In this document: piece after piece, positions 57,814 to 64,000 of the stretch
How positions within the stretch are numbered: the first letter of the stretch is position 1
Layout of the letters: every line of letters begins with the position of its first letter
Assembly: GCA_023953905.1 (NCBI GenBank)
Contig: JAMLJA010000004.1
Span: forward strand, 62,001 to 126,000
Direction of reading: 5' to 3'
Source of the DNA: Rhizobiaceae bacterium
Lineage (GTDB): Bacteria; Pseudomonadota; Alphaproteobacteria; Rhizobiales; Rhizobiaceae
DNA: 64,000 nucleotides
The notes under the pieces: generated by a model
Database searches by the model: none
Told to the model about the DNA's origin: nothing
Seen by the model: the letters and a program-made list of their open reading frames with translations, nothing else
Position numbers and translations under genes: made by a program

Positions 57814-58559
57814 TGGGCAAGCTCGACGGCAAGGTGGCGGTGATCACAGGCGGCGCGAGCGGCATCGGACGGGGTGTCGCCAATCTTTTCGCCAAGGAGG
57901 GCGCGTCGGTCGGCATATTCGATCTCAACCCCGACAATGCGAAAGCTGTCGCTGATGAAGTCGCGGCACATGGCGGCAAGGTGGCATTCGCCACAGGAGA
58001 CGTCAGCCAGGAAGAGGATGTGATAGCCGGCCTGAAATCTCTGGTGGCCGAACTCGGCGACGTCGACATCATGGTCAACAATGCCGGCATCGACACCACG
58101 CGCGAACTGGACGGCATGCCGACCGATATGTGGGACAGGATGATCAATGTTCACCTGCGCGGCACCTTCCTTTGCACACGCGAAGTCTTGCCCGCCATGA
58201 AAAAGAAGAAATGGGGACGGATCATCAACCTGTCTTCACAGCTGGCGCACAAGGGCGCGCCAACGATGGTGCACTACGTTGCCGCCAAGTCCGGCATTAT
58301 GGGTTTCACGCGTGCGCTTGCCTATGAAGTGGCGCGCGACGGGATAACGGTGAACTGCATCAATCCGGGCCCGATCAACACCCCTCTCCTCAATGGACTG
58401 CCGCAGGAATGGCTTGAGCGCAAGAAAGGCGAACTTCCGATTGGCCGGTTCGGCGAGGTCGACGAGGTCGCGCCGGCGTTTCTGCTTCTGGCGTCCGACG
58501 AAGGCTCCTACTTCGTGGGAGCGAGCATGAACATGAATGGCGGCGACTACATGATCTGA
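57813..58559 (+). CDS. SDR-family oxidoreductase in the importer operon
   Basis: A 248-residue short-chain dehydrogenase with cofactor motif GGASGIGRGVA (about 13-23), NNAGID near 89, catalytic Ser in NLSSQLAH (about 138-145), YVAAKSG with Tyr/Lys (about 155-161) and the C-terminal NMNGGDYM. Asp in FDLNPDN after beta-2 favours NAD. It belongs to the 3-oxoacyl-ACP-reductase-like group. Its ATG shares one base with the stop of ATPase 2 (TAATG), so it is the last gene of the importer operon and probably acts on the imported compound or a product of it. Confidence 0.9.
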   Translation: MGKLDGKVAVITGGASGIGRGVANLFAKEGASVGIFDLNPDNAKAVADEVAAHGGKVAFATGDVSQEEDVIAGLKSLVAELGDVDIMVNNAGIDTTRELDGMPTDMWDRMINVHLRGTFLCTREVLPAMKKKKWGRIINLSSQLAHKGAPTMVHYVAAKSGIMGFTRALAYEVARDGITVNCINPGPINTPLLNGLPQEWLERKKGELPIGRFGEVDEVAPAFLLLASDEGSYFVGASMNMNGGDYMI

Positions 58560-58598
58560 TCACCGCCGCCGAACAGGCCGCGGTATATTTGCCAGTTA

Positions 58599-58620
58599 TC
58601 TGACGGTGCCTGCCGTCAGA
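58599..58620 (+). terminator. Hairpin after the importer operon
   Basis: TCTGACGG (58599-58606) pairs perfectly with CCGTCAGA (58613-58620) around a 6-base loop, 39 bases after the SDR stop. It is followed by TTGATGCCTT rather than a T-run, so termination is possible but not certain. Confidence 0.4.
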
Positions 58621-58674
58621 TTGATGCCTTGAGACCCGCCCGCTGACCCGCAGTCGATTGTGGGTCTCTCAGGT

Positions 58675-58692
58675 CCCGTCAAATCAGACGGG
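58675..58692. repeat. Inverted repeat CCCGTC-N6-GACGGG
   Basis: A perfect 6-bp stem with a 6-base loop, 73 bases after the first hairpin. It has no T-run. It may be part of a folded 3' untranslated region or a protein-binding site. Confidence 0.35.
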
Positions 58693-58889
58693 CACGTCTC
58701 CTTCCATTCTCCCGTTCACCCCACGTCGCGCATTGCGTCCTTCGCAGGCCGCGCACGCTGTGTATTTGGCCGCGTCTCGTGAGCCTCAATGACCGGTCGC
58801 GCTTCGACGACCTGGCGCGGCGGTGTCGACGCAGCGTGCTGACTTGTCATGTGAACGCTCCCCTTCCCCATTTTTTGCGAGACTGTCGC

Positions 58890-58935
58890 TTGACAGCTCT
58901 ACCAATCATACTATCGTGGTCTGATGGTATAACAG
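58890..58935 (+). promoter_or_regulatory. Promoter and operator candidate of the FadR-type regulator
   Basis: A perfect -35 element TTGACA (58890-58895) is followed after 16 bases by a weak -10, TATCGT (58912-58917). TGGTATAACAG at 58925-58935, near the expected start site, resembles the TNGTNNNACNA operator of FadR-type GntR regulators with one mismatch. This would allow autorepression. Confidence 0.45.
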
Positions 58936-58948
58936 GTATGCCAATAAA

Positions 58949-59662
58949 GTGGTCGGAATTCCTCTAAAACAGCGCAAGCTTTCGGACGATGTCGCGGAGC
59001 ATCTGGAGCGGTTGATACGTTCCGGTGAACTGGCTGAAGCTGATCGACTGCCCTCGGAACGCGAACTGATGCGGCAGTTCGGCGTGGGGCGCCCGTCAAT
59101 TCGGGAGGCGCTGCAACATCTGAGCAAGATGGGACTGGTTGAGGTCCGCTCCGGCGAGCGCGCACGTATAACGCGCCCGACTCCGCAGTTTGTGATCGAC
59201 GCGTTGGCAGTGCCGGCGCGGCACATGATGAGCGCCCCCGGCGGCATACAGAATTTTCAGAGCGCCCGACTTTTCTTTGAGATCGGTCTCGCTCGCAACG
59301 CGGCCGTCAACGGTTCGGAAGAAGACATCGCGCAGCTTGCCGACGCCCTTGAAGCGAACCGGTTGTCGATGGGCGATCTGGAACGCTTCGAGCAGACCGA
59401 CGTCGACTTTCACTACGTGCTGGCGGTGATCACGCACAATCCGATCTTCACCGCGATCCATGCCGCGCTTGTCGACTGGCTGCTCGAACAGCGCCACACG
59501 ACTCTGGCAACCGAGAATGGCGTCGATCGGGTCGCTTTTGAAGCGCATCGAAAAATCTTCGAGGCAATAGCGGCACGCGATGCCGACCGTTCCGAAGCAG
59601 CGATGCGGGAGCATCTCGAATACGTCGCCCGTCGCTACACCGAGCTCGCGGAGGCGAAATGA
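58949..59662 (+). CDS. FadR-family (GntR) transcriptional regulator
   Basis: A 237-residue regulator with an N-terminal winged helix-turn-helix (about 8-72; RLPSERELMRQFGVGRPSIREAL is its core) and a C-terminal FCD ligand domain (about 95-230). The FCD metal ligands expected in this family are visible as Asp and His in DVDFHYVLA (about 151-159), with further His residues at EAHRKIF and REHLEYV. Such regulators bind sugar acids, lactate or related carboxylates. The start is GTG at 58949, the first possible start after an in-frame stop. Its stop overlaps the next gene by 4 bp, so it probably controls the catabolic genes that follow. Confidence 0.9.
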   Translation: MVGIPLKQRKLSDDVAEHLERLIRSGELAEADRLPSERELMRQFGVGRPSIREALQHLSKMGLVEVRSGERARITRPTPQFVIDALAVPARHMMSAPGGIQNFQSARLFFEIGLARNAAVNGSEEDIAQLADALEANRLSMGDLERFEQTDVDFHYVLAVITHNPIFTAIHAALVDWLLEQRHTTLATENGVDRVAFEAHRKIFEAIAARDADRSEAAMREHLEYVARRYTELAEAK

Positions 59663-59967
59663 CTGCTGGTTATGTGGTGATTGTCGACTTCCGCCTGAAG
59701 CCGGGCATGCGTCATGCGTTCCGCAAGCTCATTGACGTCAATGCTGCAGCGTCGGTTCGCGATGAGCCAGGGTGTCGTCGGTTTGACGTTGCCGAGGTGC
59801 GCGGCGAGCCTGATCGCATTCTGCTTTATGAGATCTATGACAACGAGGCGGCCTTCCAGGATCACTGCAAGACGCCGCACTTCAACGAATTCAATCTGGC
59901 TAGCGAAGCGCTCGTGGACCTCAAGATCACGGCGCTTTGTGACCTGGTTTTCGAAGGACAGCCGTAG
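59659..59967 (+). CDS. Small ABM-fold protein (YgiN-like monooxygenase family)
   Basis: A 102-residue dimeric alpha+beta barrel protein of the antibiotic-biosynthesis-monooxygenase family. Characteristic are the strand VVIVDFRLKPGM, the helix start HAFRKLIDVNAAASVRDEPGC, RFDVAEVRGEPDRILLYEIYDNEAAF and the CKTPHFNEF segment. Members include quinol monooxygenases, isomerases and proteins of unknown role. Its start overlaps the regulator stop (ATGA) and an HpaI-type aldolase follows, so it likely acts in the same pathway, perhaps on a lactone or ring intermediate; that is conjecture. Confidence 0.82.
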   Translation: MTAGYVVIVDFRLKPGMRHAFRKLIDVNAAASVRDEPGCRRFDVAEVRGEPDRILLYEIYDNEAAFQDHCKTPHFNEFNLASEALVDLKITALCDLVFEGQP

Positions 59968-60013
59968 CCGGACCAACAGGAAAGCGCGTCTCGCGCATGC
60001 AGGGAGGAATTGC

Positions 60014-60790
60014 ATGACGGAAAAGGGTCTCAAGGAGATGGCCGGATCGAGATCCGCCAAGCTCGGGCATTTCGTGGTCGAATTCGCAACGCCGGGAATC
60101 GGGCATATTCTGAAGTCGGCAGGCTGCGATTTCGTGCTGTTCGATCTTGAACATTCCGGTTTCGGGTTAGAAACGGTCAAAAGTGCCGTGCGCTATTTCG
60201 AGGCAGCGAGCCTGCCGATGATCGTGCGCGTGCCTTCAAAGGAATACCATCATATCGCACGGGCCATGGATATGGGCGCAGAGGGCCTGATGCTGCCAAT
60301 GGTCGGCAATGTCGAAGAGGCACGCAGCATTCTTGACGCGATGAAGTATCATCCGGTCGGCAAGCGTGGCGTCGCGCTGCAGGTTGCGCATGACAATTAT
60401 CGCGCCGGCGCCGTAGCCGACAAATTCGTGGCAGCGAACAAGCGCACCACCCTGTTCTGTCAGATCGAGACTGCGGAAGGCGTTGAAAACGCGGACGCAC
60501 TCGCCGCGCTGGACGGGGTCGATTGTCTCTGGGTCGGTCACTTCGACCTGTCGGTCTCGCTCGGCATTCCAGGTGAATTCGATCATCCGAAGTTCAAGGC
60601 GGCCATCGAGAAGACTTCGGCAGCCACGAAGAAGCACAACAAGGCGCTCGGCAGGCTCGTTCCCGACGTGAAAACCGGCATCGACATCTACGGCCAGGGC
60701 TTCGACTTCGTCTGCTACTCCGGAGATGTCTGGGTGCTCCACAACGCGCTCGCCGAAGCGATCGGCAAGCTGCGTGAAGGCTGCAAGTAA
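60014..60790 (+). CDS. HpcH/HpaI-family aldolase
   Basis: A class II, metal-dependent pyruvate-type aldolase of 258 residues. The catalytic His lies in FDLEHSGFG (about 43-51), with the Arg in IVRVPS (about 71-76). The metal-binding Glu is in QIETAEGVENADAL and the Asp in VGHFDLSVSLG, matching the family Glu/Asp pair. The usual GPADL-type motif reads GHFDL here, an unusual substitution at a conserved Pro. Family members cleave 2-keto-3-deoxy sugar acids or 4-hydroxy-2-keto acids to pyruvate and an aldehyde. The ATG at 60014 follows AGGGAGGAAT. A hydroxyacid dehydrogenase gene follows at 14 bp. Confidence 0.88.
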   Translation: MTEKGLKEMAGSRSAKLGHFVVEFATPGIGHILKSAGCDFVLFDLEHSGFGLETVKSAVRYFEAASLPMIVRVPSKEYHHIARAMDMGAEGLMLPMVGNVEEARSILDAMKYHPVGKRGVALQVAHDNYRAGAVADKFVAANKRTTLFCQIETAEGVENADALAALDGVDCLWVGHFDLSVSLGIPGEFDHPKFKAAIEKTSAATKKHNKALGRLVPDVKTGIDIYGQGFDFVCYSGDVWVLHNALAEAIGKLREGCK

Positions 60791-60804
60791 GGCGGAGACA
60801 TGTG

Positions 60805-61857
60805 ATGACTGCCGATACATTCAGGGTTGCGATTTCCGGCGATTTCCGCAAGGCGGACGGGTCGCCAACCTATCCGGATTTCGACATGGCATCGCTCTAC
60901 GCGGCACGTGACCTGGAGGTCGAATTCCTAGAGGTCAGCAATCCACTCAAGGCCGAACAGCTTGAGGACTTCGATGCCCTGATATTGCTCACGCATAGAT
61001 TTACGCCTGAAAGCGTGCCGAAGAGTGGCCGTCTCTCGGTCGTCGCACGGTTTGGCGTCGGCTATGACACGGTCGATGTGACTGCCTGCACGAAAGCGGG
61101 CATAGCTCTGGTGATCACGCCGGATGGCGTGCGCCGACCAGTTGCGGTTTCCGTCATAACGCTGATGCTGGCGCTGACCGGCAAGCTGATGGTCAAGGAC
61201 CGGCTGACAAGGATGGGGGCCGCCGGTTTTGACCTGCGTTCCCAGCATATGGGTGTCGGTCTGGTCGGCAGGACGCTGGGTTCGCTGGGAATCGGCAATA
61301 TCGGGGCCGAGGTTTTCCGAATGGCCCGGCCCTTCGATATGAAATTCATCGCACATGATCCATTTGCCGACAGCGGCGTGGCGCGCGAACTCGGCATCGA
61401 ACTCGTCAGTCTGGAAGAGCTTTTCCGCCGCGCGGACGTGCTTTCGGTTAGCTGTCCCCTGACCGATGAGACCCGGCATATCGTGAATGCCGAACGGATC
61501 GCGACGATGAAGCCCTCGGCCTATCTCATCAACACGGCGCGCGGACCGATCGTCGATCAGGCGGCGCTGACCAAGGCGCTTCAGAAAAACCGGATCGCGG
61601 GAGCGGGCCTCGATGTGCTGGAGCAGGAGCCGCCGGAGGCGGACGATCCAATTCTGAAACTCGACAACGTCATTCTCGCGCCACACGCCCTTTGCTGGAC
61701 CGACCAGTGCTTCGCCGGCAATGGCGCGGCGGACGTGAAGGCAGTGTTCGACGTCATGCAAGGCCATGAACCACGCGGTGTGGTGAACAGGGAGGTTCTC
61801 TCATCGGAACGCTGGAAAGCACGTCTGGCGGACTACGCCAGTCGGTTTGGAGGCTGA
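60805..61857 (+). CDS. D-isomer-specific 2-hydroxyacid dehydrogenase
   Basis: A 350-residue NAD-dependent dehydrogenase of the phosphoglycerate dehydrogenase superfamily. The coenzyme motif GSLGIGNIGAEVFRMA lies near residue 152-167, the Arg of the catalytic triad in NTARGPIVD, the Glu in LEQEPPE, and the His in LAPHALCW. The C-terminal part extends the catalytic domain normally. Substrate may be a 2-hydroxy acid or 2-keto acid made by the aldolase branch. I prefer the ATG at 60805 (GGAG seven bases upstream) to the GTG before it. Confidence 0.9.
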   Translation: MTADTFRVAISGDFRKADGSPTYPDFDMASLYAARDLEVEFLEVSNPLKAEQLEDFDALILLTHRFTPESVPKSGRLSVVARFGVGYDTVDVTACTKAGIALVITPDGVRRPVAVSVITLMLALTGKLMVKDRLTRMGAAGFDLRSQHMGVGLVGRTLGSLGIGNIGAEVFRMARPFDMKFIAHDPFADSGVARELGIELVSLEELFRRADVLSVSCPLTDETRHIVNAERIATMKPSAYLINTARGPIVDQAALTKALQKNRIAGAGLDVLEQEPPEADDPILKLDNVILAPHALCWTDQCFAGNGAADVKAVFDVMQGHEPRGVVNREVLSSERWKARLADYASRFGG

Positions 61858-61994
61858 AGGAGATATTCGAAAACCGGGGCGCTGGCCCATTCGGCCAAAA
61901 ACTGGAAAACGCCCGGCCGCTGCGCCCGCGACCGAGTTTTAGGCAAACGCCGTCGCCGCGTCAGGCGCGGTCATTCTGGGAGGAGTGAAAAGCA

Positions 61995-63653
61995 ATGGAC
62001 GATCGGGAAAGACGAGATTTCGAAGCCGGCCTCGGCCACGAGGTTGATGCATTCTTGCGTGGAGAAAGTACCCGCAGAACGTTTATCACCAGATTCGGGC
62101 AGATGACGGGCATGCTGGCCGTTTCCGGCTCGGCGCTCACGGCAGTCACGGACTGGGCGATGGCCCAGCAGGCCGCTGAACTTGCCGATCCAAGTACACC
62201 TCTTGGACAGGCACAGGCGCTTGCACTCAAGGCGTCGCAAGGCGAACCGGCTGACGGCTCTGCGTTCAGAGCGGTCGAGGCTGCAAAGCAGTATTCGGGC
62301 GTCACGCTCAACATGACATCGGAAGCAGGATTGCAGGCGCTTGATCCGCGCAACTTCAGCGGACCGATGTGGGAGCAACTGACCGGCATCAAGACCAACG
62401 TGGCGGAACTGGCGCATCCCGACCTCTACTCGAAGGCGGTGGCCGAGCATATCGGCAATTCCGGCGCCTATGACGTTCTGGACATTTCGCCGTCCTGGAC
62501 GCCGTCGCTCGCCGATGGCGGCGTGATCGCGCCTCTGGACGATTACATCTCCAAATACATGAACATGGCCGACCTTGAGGATTACCATCCACTGTACAAG
62601 GCCCTGCCGACCTACAAGGGCAAGATCTGGGGCTTCTTCGATGACGGCGATATCTTCGCGCTCTACTACCGCAAGGACATTTTCGAGGATCCGAAGCTGA
62701 AGGAAGCCTATCAGGCCAAGTTCAACGCGGAACTCGCGCCCCCGAAAACCTGGGACGAATACAACCAGATCGCTCAGTTCATCACGGACCAGATGGCGCC
62801 AAACGTCTATGGCGCGGGCCACTTCCGCAAAGCGGGAAGCCCCGGCAACCAGTTCGACTTCCTGCAACAGTTCCGTACCAATGGCGGCAAGCTGTTCGAC
62901 GACGACATGAAGGCGGGCCTGGCATCGGAAGCCGGAATGAAGACGCTCAAGAACATGATGGCGTCCAACGCCGCGTCAATGCCCGGCAACAACGAACTCG
63001 ATGCTGTCTCGCTTTGGGCCGCGTTCCTCACCGGCAAGGTGGCGATGATCTATTCATGGCCACCCTCCGGTCGCATGGCCGCAAATTACTCGCAGAGCGC
63101 GACGGCAATCAACTTCATTCCGCAATCCCAGATCGCCGGAAAGGTCGGATATGCGGTTGTGCCGGGCAACCCTGAACATGCGACAGGCTTCAACAAGGCG
63201 CTTGCCGCAGGGTCGTCCAATCTCGAAGCCGCGTACCTGCTCATGCAGTGGATCACTTCGCCACCAGTGTCGCTGGCACGCGTCATGCTGCCTTACGCGC
63301 TGCGCGATCCGTATCGGCTCTCGCATTTCAAGTCGGACCTCTATGCCGGCCTGTTCCCGAGCGCCAAGGAGTATCTGTACAATCTGAACAACTCGGCAAA
63401 TGTCGGTCTTCTCGATCCGATCATGCCCGGCGCACAGGAATATTTCCTGAGCATAGACCGTATGTGTACGGAGGTCTGGGCGGGCGGTGATCCGGATGCT
63501 GCGTTGAAGACCGCGGCGGCGGAAATGGACTCGACCACGGAACGCCTCGGTGTGGATTCCCAGAAGGCGTTCTACGCGGAGTTCCTCAAGCTCCCCGGTG
63601 CCACGGCCGACAACACGGTCGAAAAACTCGGCATGGCCGTGAAGCTTGACTAA
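61995..63653 (+). CDS. Family 1 ABC sugar-binding protein with long Tat signal
   Basis: A 552-residue extracellular solute-binding protein of the maltose-type family. A 24-residue acidic N-terminal stretch precedes the twin-arginine motif (STRRTFITRFG, about 25-35), hydrophobic core and probable cleavage after AMAQQ near residue 58; this N-region is longer than usual. The domain features LTGIKTNVAELAHPDLYSK, the lobe-crossing KIWGFFDDGDIFALYYRKDIFE and AYLLMQWI are those of SBP_bac_1. Mature length exceeds the usual ~400. It heads a sugar importer, with a permease gene beginning 80 bp downstream. The ATG at 61995 has AGGAG 9 bases away. Confidence 0.9.
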   Translation: MDDRERRDFEAGLGHEVDAFLRGESTRRTFITRFGQMTGMLAVSGSALTAVTDWAMAQQAAELADPSTPLGQAQALALKASQGEPADGSAFRAVEAAKQYSGVTLNMTSEAGLQALDPRNFSGPMWEQLTGIKTNVAELAHPDLYSKAVAEHIGNSGAYDVLDISPSWTPSLADGGVIAPLDDYISKYMNMADLEDYHPLYKALPTYKGKIWGFFDDGDIFALYYRKDIFEDPKLKEAYQAKFNAELAPPKTWDEYNQIAQFITDQMAPNVYGAGHFRKAGSPGNQFDFLQQFRTNGGKLFDDDMKAGLASEAGMKTLKNMMASNAASMPGNNELDAVSLWAAFLTGKVAMIYSWPPSGRMAANYSQSATAINFIPQSQIAGKVGYAVVPGNPEHATGFNKALAAGSSNLEAAYLLMQWITSPPVSLARVMLPYALRDPYRLSHFKSDLYAGLFPSAKEYLYNLNNSANVGLLDPIMPGAQEYFLSIDRMCTEVWAGGDPDAALKTAAAEMDSTTERLGVDSQKAFYAEFLKLPGATADNTVEKLGMAVKLD

Positions 63654-63660
63654 TCCAGTT

Positions 63661-63691
63661 GTGTCGGCCCCCCCGCGGGGGGGCCCGACAC
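63661..63691. repeat. G/C-only intercistronic hairpin between binding protein and permease genes
   Basis: GTGTCGG plus CCCCCCCG pairs with CGGGGGGG plus CCGACAC, with a single bulged G and almost no loop. It begins 7 bases after the binding-protein stop and is followed by no T-run. Such structures typically protect the upstream mRNA and make more binding protein than permease; a termination role would be weak. Confidence 0.65.
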
Positions 63692-63733
63692 TCGCTCCAC
63701 ATCTCATTTCCGCATGTGTGCAGGCGCCAAACT

Positions 63734-64000
63734 ATGGCTGAAGTCTTCAGAATAACGCCTATGGAAGCGGCAGGCGCGCCGCCCCGGCTCTCGTCACTTG
63801 CGGCGTGGAGCGAACGGCACTTCAAGTGGCTGCTCGTCGCGCCCGCCGTTTTGCTGATACTGGCGCTCTCGATCTACCCGCTCGTGTTCTCCCTCGTCGT
63901 CTCGTTCATCAACTACGACTTTCAGGTTCCGGGGCACGATTTTGTCGGCTTGCGGAATTTCGAACGCGTGATCGCCGACCCCGTGGCGCGACGGTCGCTT
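63734..64000 (+). CDS. Carbohydrate ABC transporter permease (partial, 3' end outside window)
   Basis: Eighty-nine codons are visible from the ATG at 63734. A 30-residue cytoplasmic N-terminus is followed by a first transmembrane helix (about 33-57, WLLVAPAVLLILALSIYPLV) and the MalF-type segment GHDFVGLRNFERVIADP, as in the UgpA/MalF permeases. It is the membrane partner of the preceding binding protein. The rest of the importer (second permease, ATPase) should follow outside the window. Confidence 0.88.
   Translation, partial: MAEVFRITPMEAAGAPPRLSSLAAWSERHFKWLLVAPAVLLILALSIYPLVFSLVVSFINYDFQVPGHDFVGLRNFERVIADPVARRSL

Larger units (their letters stand above)
58560..58889. other. Non-coding gap with several hairpins between the importer operon and the regulator
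   Basis: This 330-bp stretch, the longest gene-free part of the window, has no convincing gene. It holds a series of inverted repeats: 58599-58620, GAGACCC (58630-58636) with GGGTCTC (58662-58668), and 58675-58692. Short frames within it lack a plausible ribosome-binding site. The first hairpin may end the importer transcript; the roles of the rest are unknown. Confidence 0.5.

Noticed and set aside
58779..58967. A 62-codon frame upstream of the FadR-type regulator
   Set aside because: No ribosome-binding site, crosses the predicted promoter, no motif.
61971..62867. A 298-codon open frame antisense to the sugar-binding-protein gene
   Set aside because: Shadow of a well-supported gene; no recognisable features.

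Overview
The window is a GC-rich (about 60% by eye), densely coding chromosomal stretch of an alphaproteobacterium, most likely a Hyphomicrobiales (Rhizobiales) member near Mesorhizobium/Phyllobacteriaceae. Supporting marks are a ScfR-type regulator divergent from aceA, 5-aminolevulinate synthase (C4 haem route), a zwf-pgl-edd Entner-Doudoroff operon, a six-gene Mrp/Pha antiporter operon with fused A/B subunit, a SahR-like operator before metH, and many Tat and ABC-importer genes. Genus assignment is an inference. I saw no rRNA, tRNA, CRISPR array, insertion sequence or phage gene.

Layout. 1-6.5 kb: glyoxylate-shunt locus (ScfR regulator, repeated boxes, aceA, a small conserved protein, terminator), a degenerate receiver protein, and a gamma-glutamylation/FAD-oxidase pair of the putrescine (Puu) type. 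6.5-11.6 kb: an SDR gene and the zwf-pgl-edd operon, with a palindromic operator candidate ahead of zwf. 11.6-25 kb: a surface-polysaccharide locus (flippase, kinase-less Wzz/ExoP-like co-polymerase, three translationally coupled glycosyltransferase-type genes, GT2, O-antigen ligase-like protein, acyltransferase) interrupted by folD, a GlxA-type regulator and proC. 25-30.5 kb: a DXR-like (DRL)/SAF oxidoreductase and cobalamin-dependent methionine synthase. 30.7-36.7 kb: the Mrp antiporter operon. 36.7-51.8 kb: UxaA-family dehydratase, galE, hemA, an aminotransferase, mscL, a CrbS/CrbR-like transporter-coupled two-component pair in convergent orientation, pyrD, a MATE exporter, a histone-deacetylase-like hydrolase and small proteins. 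52-58.6 kb: a complete Opp/Dpp-type ABC importer ending in an SDR gene. 58.6-64 kb: a FadR-type regulator, a small ABM-fold protein, an HpaI-type aldolase, a D-2-hydroxyacid dehydrogenase and the start of a carbohydrate ABC importer; this runs off the window.

How the parts work together. Carbon entry and control dominate: the acetate side (aceA/ScfR, CrbS/R-like pair), the Entner-Doudoroff side, and two importer-plus-enzyme loci that look like uptake and cleavage of unidentified oxidised sugars or hydroxy acids. The most unusual observation is in the Opp-type importer: its two ATPases carry complementary defects. The first has lost the Q-loop Gln, the Walker-B Glu and the H-loop His; the second has a damaged signature motif. 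The defects therefore fall in the same composite ATP site and leave the other site intact, an arrangement known from asymmetric ABC exporters and CFTR that I would not expect in a peptide-type importer.
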